NCBI GenBank assembly: GCA_052084925.1
Contig: JBQDEV010000006.1
Location: 151,175 to 215,174 of the forward strand
Reading direction: 5' to 3'
Source of the DNA: CmP2 sp052084925
GTDB taxonomy: Bacteria > Actinomycetota > Actinomycetes > Actinomycetales > Micrococcaceae
DNA: 64,000 nt
Under the pieces are notes generated by a model. The model made no database searches and was not told the origin of the DNA. It saw only the letters and a program-made list of their open reading frames with translations. Made by a program: the position numbers and the translations under genes. Positions 43,345-52,469 of the stretch are shown here, piece after piece. Within the stretch, counting starts at the first letter, position 1. Every line of letters begins with the position of its first letter.

Positions 43345-45051
43345 CTATCTTGTCAGATCGTCGGTGTCGTCAGTGCTCGACGCAATCGACAGTGACCAAG
43401 CCCAAGCCCGCAACGCCCAGTGCATGTCAATGCCCCTCGGCGCCCGATCCCAGCCGTCGCCGAGCAGACGACTGATGCGGGCGAGGCGCAGCTTGACCGT
43501 ATTGCGGTGAACGAACAGTGCTTCCGCGGTGTGGTCGATCCTGCGGTCGTTCTCGAAATAGCTCAAGGCGGTCTGCGTCAGACGGCCGTTGCGGGCTTCG
43601 TCATCGTCGAGCAACGGTGTGAGTGGCGCCTCGAGATCGATGTGATGATCAGGATTGCGGGCCGCATCTACGACGTGCCCCAACAGTCCAACCTGGTTGG
43701 CGTCCAAGATACCGCTACACGAGCGGTGGCGCTGCAGCACGAAACCGGATCGCGCTTGCGCATAGAGTCGACGAAAGGAACCCGGGACCGGCATTGGGCC
43801 GGCAACAGCACCACGAGGATTGCTCGCCGTGGGGGACTGAATGGCTCGTTGAACGAGGGCGGGTAGATCGTCCAGCCACTGAATCGAACTCAAGACCGCG
43901 CACAGACCGTCCGGCACGTGGGCGACCAAGACCGTCTCCGGTCGGCGGCGCAGTGCGCGTTCAATCATGGCAGCTTGGGGTGCCACACAGTCCAGGAGCA
44001 ACAGGTGTGCCTCCTCGAGTTCACCTGAGCGTCGTGCTGCCAGATGACGCCGCCACTGGCGGAACGCCTCCTTCGTCCCCTTCACCAGGTCATCGAAGAG
44101 TTCGCGGTCATGCCGGTGCCGGGGATCCTCTTGGGACCGGCCAGCGACTAAGGCCAGCTGCACGTGATCGGCGGCGCACTCCAAGATCAATCGTTCTTCT
44201 TCTTCGAGGATCGTTCCAGTAGCCAACACGGATTCCGGTCCGGATGGAGCGAGTGTTCCGTTCATCTCCGCCAACCGTGAGACACGTTCGATCCGGGGGT
44301 CGGAGTGAGCCAGGACATGGTCCTCGGAGTCGAAGAGAGCCACGACCGTGTTTAAGTATTCGGCGGTGAACTCAACCAAGCACTGTACAGAGGGGTCGAG
44401 GACGATCCTGGCTCGCAGTTGCTCGGCGAATGCTCTTTGCTGCTGCCGTCGAACAAGCTCCGACTCAGCCGTCTCGACGCGACGTTGTGAGGCATCGAGT
44501 CGTTGCTGTGTCTGTGCGTGATGGTCGGCGTTCTTCAGCGCGATCGCCACCAGCCGGCCGAAGCTGTCCACAATGTCGATCTGGACGGGGGAGAACACCC
44601 TCGGCCGTCGCTCGGCCACCATCAACGCCCCAATGACCTCGGCACCAACCACTAGGGGCACCCCCATGACCGTACGCACCCCCTCAGCCTCTACGATGCC
44701 ATCGATCTCTGGGACATGGGGCATTGAGGGGTCACCGAGATAGTCGCTGGTCTGGAACGGTGCCACGCCAGCCGCCACCTGCCCGAGAATTCCCGTGCCG
44801 ACGGGCATTCGAATGGTCCTATACGCTGCCGTGGCCACTCCGTCGGAGTGGCGGATGTAGGTTTCTCCCTGCTCGTCGTCGTTCAGACTCACATAGGCCA
44901 TGTCAGTTCTGAGCAGGTGTCGGGTGCGCTGGACCACGGTGCGCAAAGTTTGATCGAGGTGGCGGGTCTCAGCCAGTTCGGCGGCCACGCTGAGGGTTTC
45001 CCGGAGCGCGTCTTCGGTGCTGCGGTGCACGGTGTCGCTGGTAGACATCAT
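43345..45051 (-). CDS. GAF-domain PucR/CdaR-type transcriptional regulator
   Basis: Regulator of 568 residues. An N-terminal GAF sensor domain (about 15-175) includes RTVMGVPLVVGAEVIGALMVAERRPR. A short coiled coil (about 180-215) follows, then a middle region and a C-terminal PucR-type helix-turn-helix (about 500-560) with TQTALSYFENDRRIDHTAEA and VHRNTVKLRLARISRLLG. The family often activates adjacent catabolic genes in response to aromatic or other small ligands. It is divergent from the alcohol dehydrogenase-permease pair. An ATG one codon in (45048) is an equally possible start. Confidence 0.85.
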   Translation of the reverse strand: MMSTSDTVHRSTEDALRETLSVAAELAETRHLDQTLRTVVQRTRHLLRTDMAYVSLNDDEQGETYIRHSDGVATAAYRTIRMPVGTGILGQVAAGVAPFQTSDYLGDPSMPHVPEIDGIVEAEGVRTVMGVPLVVGAEVIGALMVAERRPRVFSPVQIDIVDSFGRLVAIALKNADHHAQTQQRLDASQRRVETAESELVRRQQQRAFAEQLRARIVLDPSVQCLVEFTAEYLNTVVALFDSEDHVLAHSDPRIERVSRLAEMNGTLAPSGPESVLATGTILEEEERLILECAADHVQLALVAGRSQEDPRHRHDRELFDDLVKGTKEAFRQWRRHLAARRSGELEEAHLLLLDCVAPQAAMIERALRRRPETVLVAHVPDGLCAVLSSIQWLDDLPALVQRAIQSPTASNPRGAVAGPMPVPGSFRRLYAQARSGFVLQRHRSCSGILDANQVGLLGHVVDAARNPDHHIDLEAPLTPLLDDDEARNGRLTQTALSYFENDRRIDHTAEALFVHRNTVKLRLARISRLLGDGWDRAPRGIDMHWALRAWAWSLSIASSTDDTDDLTR

Positions 45052-45122
45052 GATGATGATCTTAGAGCCATCGTGGACATTGGAAGAGCCCAGAGGGTTT
45101 GGTTAACTCGCTATTCGATACG

Positions 45123-45138
45123 CGTGATTATCATCACG
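45123..45138. promoter_or_regulatory. Inverted repeat between regulator and dehydrogenase genes
   Basis: CGTGAT (45123-45128), TATC, ATCACG (45133-45138) is a perfect 6-bp dyad 33 bases before the dehydrogenase ATG. TTGGAA (45080-45085) and TTAACT (45103-45108), 17 bases apart, could be the rightward promoter just upstream of it. Binding by the divergent PucR-type regulator is inference. Confidence 0.4.
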
Positions 45139-45170
45139 ATCCCTAAATGAAGTGAAAGAGGCCTGTACCA

Positions 45171-46316
45171 ATGCGCATCACGGGAGCTGTGCTCGAAGAA
45201 ATCGGTCGCGAACGGCCCTACGCCGTATCGAAACCGATCAGCGTCGATACCCTGGAACTCAGCGATCCAACGGGAACGGAGCTATTAGTCCGCATGGAAG
45301 CGGCAGGAATCTGCCACTCGGACCTCTCCGTGGTCAACGGCCACCGGAAACGGCCCGTACCGATGCTTCTTGGTCACGAGGCGGCCGGAATCATCGAGGC
45401 CGTTGGCCAAAGCGTGACTGATGTCAGCGTTGGGCAGCGTGTGGTGATGACCTTCTTGCCGAGGTGTGGAGAGTGTTCGAACTGCCAGACGGATGGCAAG
45501 CTGCCTTGTATCGAGGGAACCGCGGCAAACGAGCAGGGACGCTTGCTCCAAGGAACCCGTCGTCTGCAACGCGACGGCACCTTTGTCCAGCATCATCTAG
45601 GTGTATCCGGATTCGCCACGCACGCTGTGGTGGACCGGGCAACGGTTGTTCCTGTGGGATTGGACGTTCCGCCCAGCGTTGCCGCGGTACTGGGCTGCGC
45701 GGTTCTCACCGGCGGCGGAGCGCTGCTGAATGCGGTTGCTCCCGATCCTGAGGACTCCGTGATGATCGTTGGACTCGGCGGGGTTGGCATGGCTGCGCTG
45801 ATCACCGCGGTGGCCAGCGATTGCGCTGAAGTCATCGCTGTTGATACGTCTGCGCAGAAGCTGGAGCTCGCTCGTTCCCTGGGCGCTCACGCGACCTATA
45901 CCTCCACGGAGGTAATGGAGCAGAATATTCGTGCCACGCACGTGATCGAGTGCGCTGGCCACCCGCGCGCCTTCGAGACAGCCTTTGCGGCGACGAAGCC
46001 CGGCGGAAAAACAGTCACTGTAGGACTGCCTGCGCCGGATGCTCGAGCGCAGATCTCTCCCTTGACGATAACCGGAGAAGCGCGGACGATTATCGGCTCA
46101 TATCTTGGCTCGTCCGTCCCGGAACGCGATATTCCCCGCTACGAGTCCATGTGGCGGGCAGGGCGGCTACCCGTGGAAAAGCTGATCACGTCACACATTC
46201 GACTGGAGGAGATCAATGAGGCCATGGATGAGCTGGCAGAAGGCAAAGCGGTGCGACAGATTATCGACTTCGATCACAGTGCCTCGAGCGAGCACGTAGC
46301 CGAGGCCACAGCATGA
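45171..46316 (+). CDS. Zinc-dependent medium-chain alcohol dehydrogenase
   Basis: NAD(P)-dependent dehydrogenase of 381 residues. The catalytic zinc ligands are Cys in AAGICHSDL, His in GHEAAGIIEAVG and Cys in LGCAVLTGGGAL. The structural zinc lobe RCGECSNCQTDGKLPC has all four cysteines. The nucleotide loop is VGLGGVGMAAL. Its overall form resembles the class III/aryl-alcohol branch, but the substrate cannot be named. AAAGAGG precedes the ATG. It overlaps the permease gene by four bases (ATGA), so both are co-expressed, presumably to take up and oxidise one compound. Confidence 0.88.
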   Translation: MRITGAVLEEIGRERPYAVSKPISVDTLELSDPTGTELLVRMEAAGICHSDLSVVNGHRKRPVPMLLGHEAAGIIEAVGQSVTDVSVGQRVVMTFLPRCGECSNCQTDGKLPCIEGTAANEQGRLLQGTRRLQRDGTFVQHHLGVSGFATHAVVDRATVVPVGLDVPPSVAAVLGCAVLTGGGALLNAVAPDPEDSVMIVGLGGVGMAALITAVASDCAEVIAVDTSAQKLELARSLGAHATYTSTEVMEQNIRATHVIECAGHPRAFETAFAATKPGGKTVTVGLPAPDARAQISPLTITGEARTIIGSYLGSSVPERDIPRYESMWRAGRLPVEKLITSHIRLEEINEAMDELAEGKAVRQIIDFDHSASSEHVAEATA

Positions 46317-47752
46317 GCGCGGGTGCTACCGCGTTCCCAGACCAGCCGGACCGCCCGATCTCGAAGCATTGGAAAGCTGGACCCTTCCAAGTGCGGCTGC
46401 CCTTCGTGCACTACCGCTTCGAGTGGCCGGATTACGTCCAGGGTTTGCTCATGTGCGCCGTGGACCTGTCTGCCATCCCACTCATGGTGGCGTTGCTCGG
46501 TATGCCGTTCGAAGTCGCGCTGGCCGTCATCATCCTCAACGGCTTGCTCTACCTCACCCACCACCTGCTGGGTGACCCGATCGTTCCTGGCTGGATCACC
46601 CCGGCTATTCCGCTGGTGATTGCCTACTGCCAACAGTTTCCGGAGGGACCGGAACGAGTTCACGCCTTGATCTCCTTCCAGTTCGTCCTGGGCATTCTGT
46701 CGATCCTGCTGGGAGTAACAGGGATGGCCAAACGCGTGGTGCGGATCATCCCGCCGGCGCTGAAGGCCGGCGTGATCATCGGAGCCGGCCTCGCCGCTGT
46801 CATGACTATCTTCGGCGACGACGGCCACTTTCACGCGTTTCCGATAACCATCACGATCGCCGTCGGATTCGCTCTTTACCTTTTGTACTCCCAGCAGTTT
46901 GCCGACCTGCGCACCAGGTACCGCCTCGTCACGCAGATCGCGAAACTGGGGATACTGCCAGCCATCTTGGTTGCCGTCGTAGTGGCCCCACTAGTCGGAG
47001 AAGCCGCGTGGCCGGACATTGAATGGGGTATCAGCACTCCCGATTTCTTCACTCTCTGGCAGGAGTACACCGTCTTCGGCCTCGGTCTGCCACCGGTGAG
47101 TATGTTGCTAACGGCCATTCCCACGGTGATCGCGACTTACATTGTGGTGTTTGGCGACGTGCTGCAAGCTGACGCGCTGATCAAGGAAGCAGATAAAGCG
47201 CGTCCGGACGACACTGTCTCCTACGACGCGAACCGCGCTCACATGATTTTCGGGGGACGCAACACGCTCATGAGTGTGATTGGTCCCGACGTTGCTATGT
47301 GCGGTCCGTCCTGGGCCGCAATGGTGGTTGTCATCTCGGAACGCTATAAAGAGGGGCCCAAAGCCATGCGGAACCTCTTCGGCGGGGTGGGATCCTTCCG
47401 TTGGGGAACCAACACCGGTCTCTTCCTACTGCCCATCGTCACCTTGGTGGAGCCTATCCTCATAGTCGCGCTGGCGCTAACCTTGACCATTCAGGCGTTC
47501 GTGAGTGTTCGCATCGGCATCCTGGAAGCGCGCAGTCAGCGTGACCTCGGAATCGCGGGCGTAACTGCAGGTGTCCTCGCGCTTCAAGGTGCAGCTTGGG
47601 GGCTGGCCGTAGGTATCGTCCTGTGTCTCATCATTTACGGAACCCGTTTCTTCCGGGGTGAGAACGACGGCACGTTTTCTTCTCATCAGCCGCTGCTTCC
47701 GGGTGCCGTGACAGAAATTGAACCGGACGACGACTCAGCGACGCGTTCGTAG
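46313..47752 (+). CDS. NCS2-type (xanthine/uracil permease superfamily) transporter
   Basis: Membrane transporter of 479 residues with about twelve to fourteen hydrophobic segments. A conserved cytosolic N-terminus ends in FEWPDYVQGLLMCAVDLSAI. Central motifs include PPALKAGVIIGAGLAAVM and IGPDVAMCGPSWAAM near the substrate site. It belongs to the NCS2/SulP-like uptake superfamily, but purine specificity is not shown: the usual QxE-type motif is not evident. Coupling to the dehydrogenase gene suggests import of an alcohol, aldehyde or related carbon source. ftsY starts 21 bases later on the same strand. Confidence 0.78.
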   Translation: MSAGATAFPDQPDRPISKHWKAGPFQVRLPFVHYRFEWPDYVQGLLMCAVDLSAIPLMVALLGMPFEVALAVIILNGLLYLTHHLLGDPIVPGWITPAIPLVIAYCQQFPEGPERVHALISFQFVLGILSILLGVTGMAKRVVRIIPPALKAGVIIGAGLAAVMTIFGDDGHFHAFPITITIAVGFALYLLYSQQFADLRTRYRLVTQIAKLGILPAILVAVVVAPLVGEAAWPDIEWGISTPDFFTLWQEYTVFGLGLPPVSMLLTAIPTVIATYIVVFGDVLQADALIKEADKARPDDTVSYDANRAHMIFGGRNTLMSVIGPDVAMCGPSWAAMVVVISERYKEGPKAMRNLFGGVGSFRWGTNTGLFLLPIVTLVEPILIVALALTLTIQAFVSVRIGILEARSQRDLGIAGVTAGVLALQGAAWGLAVGIVLCLIIYGTRFFRGENDGTFSSHQPLLPGAVTEIEPDDDSATRS

Positions 47753-47772
47753 GGATGTGAAAGACTGTCATC

Positions 47773-49005
47773 GTGGAAATCATCATCATTATTGCCGTGC
47801 TCGTCCCGGTGCTGGTCGGTCTTGTCCTGACCGCGCTGCTGGACCGGCCGCAGAAGCCCCAGACCCCCTACCTCTCCGATCGCGACGAGGATGACCTGGA
47901 TCCCAGCTCGGCTGTGGGCCGTGTCGCGGTGGTCGATTCGGATGGGGGAGCCCTTCCTCTTGATCATCCGCATCTGACGACGCCGCCGGAAGAACTCACC
48001 GCGGAACGTCACCCGGCCGTGGATGAAGCCGTCTCCGTCGATGAAGATGAAGCCGCAGCCCCCGAGCTCGAAACTCCAGCGCCAGCTGCAGGGCGTTTGG
48101 CTCGACTCCGGTCGCGCCTGGCGAAGTCGAACAATGTCTTCTCTCAGGGCCTCTTGGCGCTGTTGTCCAGTGATTCGATCGATGATGACGTCTGGGACGA
48201 AGTCGAAGAGAGCTTGCTCGTAGCCGACCTTGGCACCGAACCCACTCTCGAGTTGGTCGACCGGCTGCGTCAGCGGGTCACTGTGGAAGGCACCAAGGAT
48301 CCTGACGCTGTCCGGACAATGCTGCGTGAAGAACTCATCAAGATTGTTGACCCGGATCTGGATCGTCGTCTTGCTGCCACTCCTCAAGATGGCGTTCCGG
48401 CCGTGATGATGGTCGTTGGCGTCAACGGCGTCGGCAAGACCACCACTGTCGGCAAGATCGCCCGTGTCCTGGTGGCCGAGCAACGTGATGTTGTGTTGGG
48501 CGCAGCAGATACCTTCCGTGCGGCTGCGGCCGAGCAGCTTTCTACGTGGGGTGCTCGCGTCGGCGTAGACACCGTCCGCTCGGAGGTAGAACAGGCAGAT
48601 CCGGCCTCGGTTGCTTTTGAAGCGGTCAAGACAGGAATTGATCGGAATACGGACGTCGTGTTGATCGACACCGCCGGCCGTCTCCAGAACAAAGCGAACC
48701 TGATGGACGAGCTGGGCAAGATCAAGCGCGTCATCGAGAAGCAGGCACCTGTAGGCGAAGTTCTCCTGGTACTGGATGCCACCACGGGGCAGAACGGCCT
48801 GAGCCAGGCCAAGGTCTTCGCTGAAGCGGTGAACATCACCGGAATCGTACTCACCAAGCTGGACGGAACGGCTAAGGGAGGCATCGTGGTCCCCATTCAG
48901 CGTCAGCTGGGTGTACCGGTCAAGTTGATCGGTCTCGGGGAAGGTGCCGACGATTTGGCACCCTTCGAGGTTGAGGCCTTCGTAGACGCACTACTCGCCG
49001 AATGA
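47773..49005 (+). CDS. ftsY: Signal recognition particle receptor FtsY
   Basis: GTPase receptor at the membrane for SRP-bound ribosomes. GTG start, 410 residues. The first 23 residues form a membrane helix (VEIIIIIAVLVPVLVGLVL), typical of actinobacterial FtsY, followed by an acidic region (about 25-110). The N domain starts near 110. The G domain has G1 GVNGVGKTTTVGK (about 216-228), ADTFRAAAAEQL, DTAGR, TKLDGTAKGG and a C-terminal GEGADDLAPF. All GTPase motifs are intact. It may read from the permease operon or from a promoter not recognised here. Confidence 0.96.
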   Translation: MEIIIIIAVLVPVLVGLVLTALLDRPQKPQTPYLSDRDEDDLDPSSAVGRVAVVDSDGGALPLDHPHLTTPPEELTAERHPAVDEAVSVDEDEAAAPELETPAPAAGRLARLRSRLAKSNNVFSQGLLALLSSDSIDDDVWDEVEESLLVADLGTEPTLELVDRLRQRVTVEGTKDPDAVRTMLREELIKIVDPDLDRRLAATPQDGVPAVMMVVGVNGVGKTTTVGKIARVLVAEQRDVVLGAADTFRAAAAEQLSTWGARVGVDTVRSEVEQADPASVAFEAVKTGIDRNTDVVLIDTAGRLQNKANLMDELGKIKRVIEKQAPVGEVLLVLDATTGQNGLSQAKVFAEAVNITGIVLTKLDGTAKGGIVVPIQRQLGVPVKLIGLGEGADDLAPFEVEAFVDALLAE

Positions 49006-49077
49006 TCCTTGCAGCGGGGTAAGGCGTAACGCGCTGTTAACACACTCGCGTCCACCGTCACTCGCTGGAAACACCGT

Positions 49078-49106
49078 TGAGGGCACCGTGAAACACGGTG
49101 CCCTCA
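49078..49106 (+). terminator. Strong hairpin between ftsY and amt
   Basis: TGAGGGCACCGTG (49078-49090), loop AAA, then CACGGTGCCCTCA (49094-49106) is a perfect 13-bp stem followed by GTGTTTAA. It can end ftsY transcripts. A second smaller hairpin, GCCGCGG/CCGCGGC (49121-49139), follows just before the amt ribosome site. Confidence 0.75.
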
Positions 49107-49157
49107 GTGTTTAACCATCAGCCGCGGAGGTCCCGCGGCAATGGTGAGAGGACAACC

Positions 49158-50483
<1,326 letters not shown>

Positions 50484-50813
50484 CGTTTTCTTGCGGTAAA
50501 CCGGATTCGTGCTGGTCCGGCCCGAAAGCGGTGGGGCGGAGACAAATAGACAGAAAACACCGTACATTTTGGGGGTTAGCCAAAAGAAAATATTAAAAAT
50601 AAAAAGGTGTTGAGAATAGANNNNNNNNNNGTATACGAGCCGGGCTATAAGCAACCTGTGGGTTTACTTTTTCTTGCGTTAAACGGTTTTGTTGCTGGTC
50701 CGCCCCTAATGGGGTGTTATGTCTAAAAGTCGACTGACCACCGCTTGCTTTTCGGGCTATCGCAAAGGTAAATGAGTCTCAATAAGTCGGTGTGACGATG
50801 CTAACCTTTCGGC
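50484..50813. other. Assembly gap region with unmerged, error-rich contig ends
   Basis: This 330-base stretch holds no gene. Ten Ns at 50621-50630 mark a scaffold gap. The sequence from 50634 (TACGAGCCGGGCTATAAGCA) is a degraded copy of that from 50451 (TACGAGCACGGCGATAAGCA), including the last ten codons of amt. The similarity continues for about 80 bases at roughly 85% by eye and more loosely for another 50. The A-rich bases before the Ns (about 50585-50620) look like read-tail noise. The true spacer is probably about 150 bases. The start codon of the following gene at 50814 is outside the affected part. Confidence 0.85.
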
Positions 50814-52316
50814 ATGAACGCGAGTCTTCAGCCCCGTCTCTACGCGCGTGGTTACCTTGTTTCGACAGAGGCCACACAGTTGACGGAGGAGATAAGTCAC
50901 TTCAAATATGAGCGAATCGCGGGCTTCTATGTGTATCGGGACGAGCTTGTTGAAGCCCAATTTGCTCAGGTCAACGATGATGCCGTCCTAGTGCTTGGCA
51001 AGGCGTGGCCACTCTCCAGCGGACCCATCGGAACGTCCCGATCACATGTCGCCGATCGGCTTTTGGCCACCGCGGTATCTTCCGGCCGTGAAGCCTTTGA
51101 AGATTCGTTGTACGACCTGGGTGGTCGCTATGTGATCATTATTCGTTTATCCAGCCAAGTCTTCGTTTATCACGATGCAACCGGTTCGCGGAGCGTCTTC
51201 TTTGATGCTTCGGGGATGAGGATCGCATCGCACTTCGACATGTTGCATCGGCTCAATTCAGATGGAGCTTTCGGCCAACCATTCGGCGGAAATTTCAGGG
51301 CTGAGTTCATGTGGGACCGGACGCTCAACTCGAACGTGTTTGCGTTGATGCCCAATCATCGCCTGGACCTTATTTCGGGCGCTCAGGACCGGTACTTCAT
51401 GTTTGTGCCGAACCGTGCCCATGAGCTGACCGCGGACGAACGTATTGATCAGATCGCGGTCTTGTGGCGCGAGCAAATGAAGCATCTCGTGGAAGCGTCT
51501 GAGGACCGTCCGATCGCTGCGTCGATCTCTGGCGGACTAGACGCCAGAACCCTACTTGCGCTCGCACGCGACGTCCAGCCTCGCATGCGGTCGTTCACCT
51601 ATACATCCGGAAACGCGATCGGCGGTGAGACTCCAACATCAGAGTGGGCCAAGAAGATGACGATGGACTATGACATCGTGCGCAAGATGGAAGAGTTCTT
51701 GCCAGCCGACCACAGATACATACAAAGGGCGAAGTTCCACGGTATCGAAGATGCATCTCTGTCCATCATCAAACGGAATTCGGAGCTAGACCACGGACGG
51801 TGGCTACTTCCGATGTACGCGGAGATATTCGATGATCCACGAGTTATTCACTACCGGGGCAACCTACTTGAAATCGGTAGACAAGAGTTTCGGGGCCGCC
51901 TGGATCAGTCACTGGACGAACGATGGGAAAGCGTTTGGGACTACTATGCGAAGCGTGGGAATGTCGATGTCGATGTCGACGTCGTCCGTCGTGCTGGTCA
52001 GGAAAAGATGCAGCAATTCTCATACTCAGAGGTCCACGGTGACTATGACTCCACGGATGTCTTTTACTGGGAGAATCGTCATGGGCGTTGGTACGCGCAG
52101 ATTCTCAATGAGACCGACACGATCTTCGATACCTTTTCAGCCGTCAACTCGCGTCGATTGCTTGATCTCTTCTTGGCTTTCCCCGCCGAACAGCGTCGTG
52201 CGGGAACAGCACAGCGGATGCTAATAGACGCATGCTGGCCCGTGCTGAACTTCTTCGGTGTCAACGAACGTCGCACCCTTTTCGACAAGTTCGTGAAGCC
52301 AGATTTGCTGAGGTAG
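50814..52316 (+). CDS. Asparagine-synthase-like protein (AsnB family, no glutaminase cysteine)
   Basis: Protein of 500 residues related to asparagine synthetase. The N-terminal half (about 1-180) follows the glutaminase-like fold (LYDLGGRYVIII, SRSVFFDASGMRIASHFDML) but has no Cys after the initiator Met, so glutamine hydrolysis is unlikely. The synthetase half has the PP-loop SISGGLDART (about 238-247) for ATP. Relatives occur in polysaccharide and peptide-modification loci, where they amidate carboxylates. It lies between amt and ffh, in the place often held by glnK and glnD. A hexamer run encodes VDVDVDVV at 51963-51984. The substrate is unknown. Confidence 0.75.
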   Translation: MNASLQPRLYARGYLVSTEATQLTEEISHFKYERIAGFYVYRDELVEAQFAQVNDDAVLVLGKAWPLSSGPIGTSRSHVADRLLATAVSSGREAFEDSLYDLGGRYVIIIRLSSQVFVYHDATGSRSVFFDASGMRIASHFDMLHRLNSDGAFGQPFGGNFRAEFMWDRTLNSNVFALMPNHRLDLISGAQDRYFMFVPNRAHELTADERIDQIAVLWREQMKHLVEASEDRPIAASISGGLDARTLLALARDVQPRMRSFTYTSGNAIGGETPTSEWAKKMTMDYDIVRKMEEFLPADHRYIQRAKFHGIEDASLSIIKRNSELDHGRWLLPMYAEIFDDPRVIHYRGNLLEIGRQEFRGRLDQSLDERWESVWDYYAKRGNVDVDVDVVRRAGQEKMQQFSYSEVHGDYDSTDVFYWENRHGRWYAQILNETDTIFDTFSAVNSRRLLDLFLAFPAEQRRAGTAQRMLIDACWPVLNFFGVNERRTLFDKFVKPDLLR

Positions 52317-52469
52317 GAGGATAACCCCGGTGCTGATCAGAATCGGCCTGCTTCTTTCGAGTTGCTAGGCTTAAGGCCAGACTCCATCCGAGAGACTAGG
52401 GGCAGGAGGGCGGTACGCGCTCCGAGTATGCCGCCTGGGTCCCCGAACCACGACGAAAGAACTCATACT

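Noticed and set aside
43623..44222. 199-codon plus-strand frame inside the regulator gene
   Set aside because: Arg/Pro-rich antisense shadow of the PucR-type gene with no ribosome site.
49098..49157. Longer amt start at 49098
   Set aside because: It would begin inside a 13-bp terminator stem and adds residues not found in the family; ATG 49158 has a good ribosome site.
50484..50760. Tandem repeat or regulatory repeat downstream of amt
   Set aside because: The repeated copies flank the N run and carry error-like substitutions; an assembly artefact explains them better.
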